Shown: positions 59,887-64,000 of the stretch, piece after piece
How the letters are laid out: each line of letters begins with the position of its first letter
How positions within the stretch are numbered: position 1 is the first letter of the stretch
Source: Cronobacter sakazakii
Lineage (GTDB): Bacteria > Pseudomonadota > Gammaproteobacteria > Enterobacterales > Enterobacteriaceae
Direction of reading: 5' to 3'
NCBI RefSeq assembly: GCF_000982825.1
Contig: NZ_CP011047.1
Span: 434,001 to 498,000, forward strand
Length of the DNA: 64,000 nt
Program-made: the position numbers and the translations under genes
The notes under the pieces: model-generated
What the model saw: only the letters and a program-made list of their open reading frames with translations
Database searches by the model: none
What the model was told of the DNA's origin: nothing

Positions 59887-59969
59887 ATGGCGGGTGCGCT
59901 TCGCTTACCCGCCCTACGATTGAGGCTCTCTCACGGGATGTAGGGTGGGTAAGCGAAGCGCACCCACCG
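59887..59969. repeat. 83-bp palindromic repeat, copy 2
   Basis: Same length and arms as copy 1 with a different centre (GAGGCTCTCTCACGGGATG). It ends 28 bp after... the rlmG stop on the minus strand, so both copies lie downstream of the converging genes fadH and rlmG. Confidence 0.8.
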
Positions 59970-59997
59970 CCCCATAAAACCCCGCAAAATGCCCTTC

Positions 59998-61128
59998 TCA
60001 GCGGCTTTTACGCAACTTTACCGCCTTCAACACCACAAATTTATTGTTGGTCGCGACGGTCGTGCAGTTACCGAAAATCTTCTTCAGCTTGCGGAAATAA
60101 TCGAGATGGCGATTGCCGACGATGCGCAGCTCGCCGCCCCATTTCAGGCAGCGGCGGGCGTCCTGGAACATCTGCCAGGCGATATGATCGGTAATCGCGT
60201 GCTGCTGATGGAACGGCGGGTTGCAAAGCACCGCGTGAAAGCTTTCCGGCTCCACGCCCGTCAGCGCGTTATTCACCTGAAACTCGCAGCGCTCCATCGC
60301 CTCCGGCAGATTGGTTTCAACGTTCAGACGGCTCGAAGCCACCGCCATATAAGACTCGTCGACAAACCGTACCTTCGCCTGCGGGTTTTGCGCCAGCAGC
60401 GTCAGGCCGATCACGCCATTGCCGCAGCCGAGATCCACCATCTCGCCTTCCACCGCTTCCGGCAGGTGCTGCATAAAGAAGCGCGCGCCGATGTCGAGAC
60501 TCGTGCGGGAAAACACGCTGGCGTGGTTGTGAATCGTCCACGGCGTGCCGTCGAGCTTCCAGCTTAAGGTTTCAGGCGCGTCGGCAAGCGCCGGGGCGCT
60601 GAAGGCGCAGTGAATCAGGCGCGCCTTTTTCCAGGCGAGCGTCGTGGTGGTCGGCCCTAAAATTTTCTCAAAAAGCGTAAGCGTTGAGGTGTGAATATCG
60701 CGCGCTTTGGCACCGGCGATAATGCGCGTCTGCGGCGTTACTACTTTTCGCAGCGCGCGCAGCTGCTGCTCCAGCAGCGCGAGCTGTTTCGGGATTTTCA
60801 TCAGCACCAGCTCGGGTGCGTCGGGCAGCGGGCTAAGGCTGTCCTGCATCGTCACGAGAGAGTCGTCGATATCGTTCAGGCGCAGGTTGTGGCGCGTGGC
60901 CTGATGGGCGATGAACGAATCGTTAACGCTGACCGGACGTACATCCGCCAGCGCACAGGCGAGCGCGCCGAAACTGTCGTTGAAAATCAGTACCGGGCCG
61001 GAGGGCTGTTCGACCTGTTGCAGCAGGTATTCATCCGCTGCCTCCCAGGCCTGCAGCGGCGTCTCTTCCGGCATTGGCGGAAAACGCTGCAGCGTCAGTG
61101 TTTGATTAAGTAACTCCACCTGGCTCAT
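59998..61128 (-). CDS. rlmG: RlmG, 23S rRNA m2G1835 methyltransferase
   Basis: 376-aa SAM-dependent methyltransferase (RlmG/RsmC family, two related domains). The active C-terminal domain has the SAM motif MVDLGCGNGVIGLTLLAQNP and the catalytic NPPFHQQH (N-P-P-F). The N-terminal domain is the inactive duplicate. It modifies guanosine 1835 of 23S rRNA. Ends SRKSR-type basic tail (KLRKSR). E. coli protein is 378 aa. Intact. Confidence 0.96.
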   Translation of the reverse strand: MSQVELLNQTLTLQRFPPMPEETPLQAWEAADEYLLQQVEQPSGPVLIFNDSFGALACALADVRPVSVNDSFIAHQATRHNLRLNDIDDSLVTMQDSLSPLPDAPELVLMKIPKQLALLEQQLRALRKVVTPQTRIIAGAKARDIHTSTLTLFEKILGPTTTTLAWKKARLIHCAFSAPALADAPETLSWKLDGTPWTIHNHASVFSRTSLDIGARFFMQHLPEAVEGEMVDLGCGNGVIGLTLLAQNPQAKVRFVDESYMAVASSRLNVETNLPEAMERCEFQVNNALTGVEPESFHAVLCNPPFHQQHAITDHIAWQMFQDARRCLKWGGELRIVGNRHLDYFRKLKKIFGNCTTVATNNKFVVLKAVKLRKSR

Positions 61129-61213
61129 CGGCCCTCCCGAATGGTAAAATCCGCGCGTTTTATCCCTTAATTACACCCCTGAGTAAACCTTTTTTTCACC
61201 CGCTGAGGCCGTG

Positions 61214-61726
61214 ATGACCACACTGACGTATCTCCAGGGCTACCCGGAATCGCTGCTTGTCCAGGTGCGCACGCTGATTGACCAGAACCGCCTCGGCGAC
61301 GTCCTTGAGAAGCGCTATCCGCACAAGCATCTGATAACCACCGATAAAGCGCTTTATGACTATGCGCAGGCGCTGAAAAACCGCTATCTGCGCAGCGCCC
61401 CGCCGCTCAATAAAGTGGCCTATGACAATAAAATCCATGTGATGAAGCACGCGCTCGGGCTGCATACCGCAATCTCCCGCGTGCAGGGCGGCAAGCTGAA
61501 AGCCAAAGCGGAAATTCGCGTCGCCACGGTGTTTCGCCAGGCACCGGAAGATTTCCTGCGGATGATCGTGGTGCATGAGCTGGCGCATATTAAAGAAAAG
61601 GAACACAACAAAGCCTTTTATCAGCTGTGCTGCCATATGGAACCGCAGTATCATCAGCTCGAATTCGACACCCGCCTGTGGCTGACCCAGCTTGCGCTGG
61701 CGCAAAGCGGCGGGCAGACGGCTTAA
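61214..61726 (+). CDS. ygjP: YgjP, M48-like metal-dependent hydrolase
   Basis: 170-aa protein of the YgjP/WLM-type family (DUF45). The metal-binding motif is VVHELAHIKEKEHNKAFY. Conserved RVQGGKLKAKAEIRVATVF precedes it. Biological role is not well known. I chose the ATG at 61214 (MTTLTYLQGYP); a GTG/ATG pair just upstream at 61211 is equally possible. It is divergent from rlmG and followed by ygjQ with a 24-bp gap. Confidence 0.92.
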   Translation: MTTLTYLQGYPESLLVQVRTLIDQNRLGDVLEKRYPHKHLITTDKALYDYAQALKNRYLRSAPPLNKVAYDNKIHVMKHALGLHTAISRVQGGKLKAKAEIRVATVFRQAPEDFLRMIVVHELAHIKEKEHNKAFYQLCCHMEPQYHQLEFDTRLWLTQLALAQSGGQTA

Positions 61727-61750
61727 CCTCAGCTTTTGCAAGGACGCAAC

Positions 61751-62443
61751 GTGAAATTTTCCACTCGCTCAAAACGCGGCTTAACTCTCGCCGCCGTGAT
61801 TATCCTGACTGGCGCGTTGCTGTCGGCGATGGCCATTATCGGTGCCGACCGCGCGGTCACACACGCCGCGGCTGGCCGGTTGTATGACACGGTCGACAAT
61901 ATTCCTGCCCGCAAAGTGGGGCTGGTGCTCGGCGCACGCCCTGACAACCGCTTCTTCAACCGCCGTATCGAGGCCGCCGCCGGGCTTTATCACGCCGGGA
62001 AAGTCTCCTGGCTGCTGGTGAGCGGCGATAACAGCCGTACGGATTACGATGAGCCGACGGCAATGGCCGAAGCGCTTAACCGCCACGGCGTACCCGCCGC
62101 CGCCATTTTCTGTGACTACGCGGGGTTTTCAACGCTCGATTCCGTCGTGCGCGCACGAGAAGTGTTTCAGGAAAACCGGATTACCATTATCTCGCAGGCG
62201 TTTCACAATCAGCGCGCCATTTACCTGGCGCAACATTATGGCATCGACGCCATCGGGTTTAACGCTGAAGATCCGGCCTTGCGCCATACGCAATATACGC
62301 TCTTGCGAGAACGGTTCGCCCGCGTACGGGCGCTGCTTGATGCCCGTTGGCTTCGCCGCGAACCGCACTTTCTTGGGCCTCAGGTAGCCATAGGTCCGAA
62401 AGACGCGCCGCGCGGCTGCAATATTTACGCTCCCACACCATAA
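61751..62443 (+). CDS. ygjQ: YgjQ, SanA-like DUF218 membrane protein
   Basis: 230-aa protein with an N-terminal membrane helix (about 13-35, LTLAAVIILTGALLSAMAII) and a DUF218 domain: VGLVLGARPDNRFFNRRIEAA, WLLVSGDNSRTDYDEPTAMAEAL, ITIISQAFHNQRAIYLA. SanA-type proteins influence envelope barrier and vancomycin tolerance; YgjQ itself is little studied. I chose GTG at 61751 because AAGGA lies just upstream and the length equals E. coli; a TTG at 61736 is also in frame. Confidence 0.9.
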   Translation: MKFSTRSKRGLTLAAVIILTGALLSAMAIIGADRAVTHAAAGRLYDTVDNIPARKVGLVLGARPDNRFFNRRIEAAAGLYHAGKVSWLLVSGDNSRTDYDEPTAMAEALNRHGVPAAAIFCDYAGFSTLDSVVRAREVFQENRITIISQAFHNQRAIYLAQHYGIDAIGFNAEDPALRHTQYTLLRERFARVRALLDARWLRREPHFLGPQVAIGPKDAPRGCNIYAPTP

Positions 62444-62526
62444 CAATCTGCGCCCGCGCGCACTGGTTTTGTCATTTTCGCGTGTTACTCTGAAAAGATA
62501 TTCACTGTCGGAGAAGACACGCCTTT

Positions 62527-63525
62527 ATGATACGTTTCGCCGTTGTTGGAACGAACTGGATAACGCGCCAGTTTGTCGATGCCGCCCACGAGACGGGCAA
62601 ATTTACCCTGACCGCGATCTACTCCCGAAGCCTTGAACAGGCGCAGGCGTTCGCGAGCGACTACCCGGTGGAGCATCTCTTCACGTCACTGGAGGCGCTG
62701 GCCGAAAGCGACGCCATCGACGCGGTCTATATCGCAAGCCCCAACGCCCTGCACTTTTCCCAGTCCTGCCTGTTTATGAACCATAAAAAGCATGTGATTT
62801 GCGAAAAGCCGCTGGCCTCTAACCTGCGCGAAGTGGAAGCGGCGATCGCCTGCGCGCGTGAAAATCAGGTAGTCCTGTTCGAGGCGTTTAAAACTGCCAG
62901 CCTGCCGAATTTCATCGCGCTGCAACAGGCGCTGCCGAAAGTGGGCACGCTTCGCAAAGTGCTGTTTAACTACTGCCAGTATTCGTCGCGCTACCCGCGT
63001 TACCTGAACGGCGAAAACCCAAATACGTTTAACCCGGCGTTCTCCAACGGCTCGATTATGGACATCGGCTTTTATACGCTCGCCAGCGCCGTTGCGCTGT
63101 GGGGCGAGCCACATGAAGTGAAAGCCACCGCCAGCCTGCTGGCAAGCGGCGTGGACGCGCACGGCGTGGTTGAGATGAATTATGGCGATTTCGACGTCAC
63201 GCTGCTGCACTCCAAAGTGAGCGACTCTGCGCTTCCGAGCGAAATTCAGGGCGAGGCGGGCTCGCTGGTGATTGAAAAGCTCTCCGAGTGCCAGCGCATC
63301 ACGTTCATCCCGCGCGGCGGCAAACCGCAGGAGCTGACGCTGCCGCAGCACATCAATACGATGCTCTATGAAGCGGACACCTTTGCGCGCCTGGTCGAGG
63401 CAAACGAAGTGAATCATCCGGGCATCGCGGTCAGCCGTACGACAGCGAAATTGCTCACCGAGATCCGCGCCCAGACGGGCGTGAAATTCCCGGCAGATGA
63501 TGTGAGCACGCCGCTTCCGGCGTAA
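62527..63525 (+). CDS. ygjR: YgjR, Gfo/Idh/MocA-family oxidoreductase
   Basis: 332-aa NAD(P)-dependent oxidoreductase. The Rossmann start is IRFAVVGTNWITRQFVDAA, the family signature EKPLASNLREVEAA follows AVYIASPNALH, and the C-terminal alpha/beta domain contains GSIMDIGFYTLASAVALWGE. The substrate is unknown, possibly a sugar or related polyol. RBS GGAGAA. It closes the ygjP-ygjQ-ygjR run before alx. Confidence 0.92.
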   Translation: MIRFAVVGTNWITRQFVDAAHETGKFTLTAIYSRSLEQAQAFASDYPVEHLFTSLEALAESDAIDAVYIASPNALHFSQSCLFMNHKKHVICEKPLASNLREVEAAIACARENQVVLFEAFKTASLPNFIALQQALPKVGTLRKVLFNYCQYSSRYPRYLNGENPNTFNPAFSNGSIMDIGFYTLASAVALWGEPHEVKATASLLASGVDAHGVVEMNYGDFDVTLLHSKVSDSALPSEIQGEAGSLVIEKLSECQRITFIPRGGKPQELTLPQHINTMLYEADTFARLVEANEVNHPGIAVSRTTAKLLTEIRAQTGVKFPADDVSTPLPA

Positions 63526-63589
63526 AGCTTTGTAAAAGCGCCACGGTGAGTCATTGACCGCATAAATGCTTTGTAATAGTTTGTTACTT

Positions 63590-63745
63590 GCAAAGGGGAG
63601 TAACTTCTAACGCCGACGGTCGTCATTACGATGCCATGCATCCGGTCGTCGGGCAGTCAGCCTGTTATCTACATGATAACGCGGCGGCTGTAAGTGAGAC
63701 CTTGCCGGAAGGCGAGGTCTGTGCGGTGCTCTTAAGCAAAGCGGC
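63590..63745 (+). ncRNA. yybP-ykoY-type riboswitch (PRE element) of alx
   Basis: Long leader before alx with the conserved parts of the yybP-ykoY motif: AAAGGGGAGTAAC near 63593 and GACCTTGCCGGAAGGCGAGG near 63698. In E. coli this leader (PRE) senses manganese and alkaline pH and controls alx by folding. The 265 bp between ygjR and alx hold this leader and the terminator-like hairpin after it. Confidence 0.88.
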
Positions 63746-63772
63746 TGACGTCTTCTGACGTTAGCCGTTTTT
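63742..63772 (+). terminator. Terminator-like hairpin in the alx leader
   Basis: CGGCTGACGTC-TTCT-GACGTTAGCCG (one G-T pair) followed by TTTTTG, directly after the riboswitch and 19 bp before the alx start. The expression platform of the switch. Confidence 0.8.
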
Positions 63773-63790
63773 GTTTAGAGGATTTCGCTT

Positions 63791-64000
63791 ATGAATACTG
63801 TCGGCACTCCCTTGCTGTGGGGCGGCTTCGCCGTCATCGTGGTGATTATGCTGGCTATCGACCTTCTGCTTCAGGGGCGACGCGGCGCGCACGCGATGAC
63901 CATGAAGCAGGCGGCCGCCTGGTCCATCGTCTGGGTTTCGTTGTCCCTGCTGTTTAACGCGGCCTTCTGGTGGTATCTCACCGGCACCGCCGGGCGTGAA
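63791..64000 (+). CDS. alx: Alx, TerC-family membrane protein (5' part)
   Basis: First 70 codons of Alx, an inner-membrane protein of the TerC family linked to manganese export and alkaline pH. It starts MNTVGTPLLWGGFAVIVVIML, with two membrane helices visible (about 7-25 and 44-65) and GRRGAHAMTMKQAAAWS between them. RBS AGAGGA. The gene runs out of the window at 64000. Identity is clear from sequence and from the riboswitch. Confidence 0.95.
   Translation, partial: MNTVGTPLLWGGFAVIVVIMLAIDLLLQGRRGAHAMTMKQAAAWSIVWVSLSLLFNAAFWWYLTGTAGRE

Overview
This window looks like chromosome from a member of the Enterobacteriaceae. The right part (about 47.3-64 kb) is a conserved, visibly GC-rich backbone with the E. 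coli-like order ygiQ-yqjH/yqjI-mcp-aer-dgcZ-patA-fadH-rlmG-ygjP-ygjQ-ygjR-alx. The proteins are clearly diverged from E. coli, and an 83-bp palindromic repeat is present twice, so I favour a Cronobacter/Enterobacter-type host; the species is an inference.

The left part (1 to about 47.3 kb) is a mosaic genomic island whose right end cuts ygiQ inside its radical-SAM cysteine motif. Its left end lies outside the window. Next to the right end is a four-gene recombination module (40.4-45.9 kb, minus strand): an active-looking tyrosine recombinase, a recombinase-like protein lacking catalytic residues, a second large active-looking recombinase and a small coiled-coil protein. This layout matches the intA-tfp-intB-srap core described for strand-biased circularizing integrative elements (SEs), so the island may be a large SE-type element or DNA brought in by one. 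A 211-aa protein of unknown function and an imperfect inverted repeat lie at the boundary.

Cargo from left to right: a truncated unknown gene, IS903 and an IS1 stump; E. coli-type rclA (hypochlorite/copper stress), probably read from an IS1 hybrid promoter; a region between two oppositely oriented, defective IS1 copies (4.2-29.4 kb) holding the complete ferric citrate system fecIRABCDE, an IS66 remnant, an EAL-domain fragment, a Tn3-family transposon with arsRBC/arsH and a chromate pump (chrA with a PadR-type regulator), a decayed oxidoreductase, and an almost E. coli-identical lac operon with all three operators but lacA cut by IS1. Then (29.5-39.1 kb) comes a cluster of detoxification-type genes: zinc alcohol/formaldehyde dehydrogenase, a Cys-rich copper-storage-like protein, an NAD(P)-binding reductase, a metallo-hydrolase and an Old Yellow Enzyme, with several regulators or transporters broken by single-base indels. 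An IS3-family remnant separates this from the recombinase module.

Taken together the island offers lactose use, citrate-iron uptake, and resistance to arsenic, chromate, copper/hypochlorite and reactive electrophiles. In the backbone, a third IS1 copy (intact, with a 9-bp target duplication) interrupts a dgcZ-type diguanylate cyclase, so this isolate has lost at least ygiQ and dgcZ function. The window ends inside alx, preceded by its yybP-ykoY-type riboswitch leader. No tRNA, rRNA or CRISPR array was seen.
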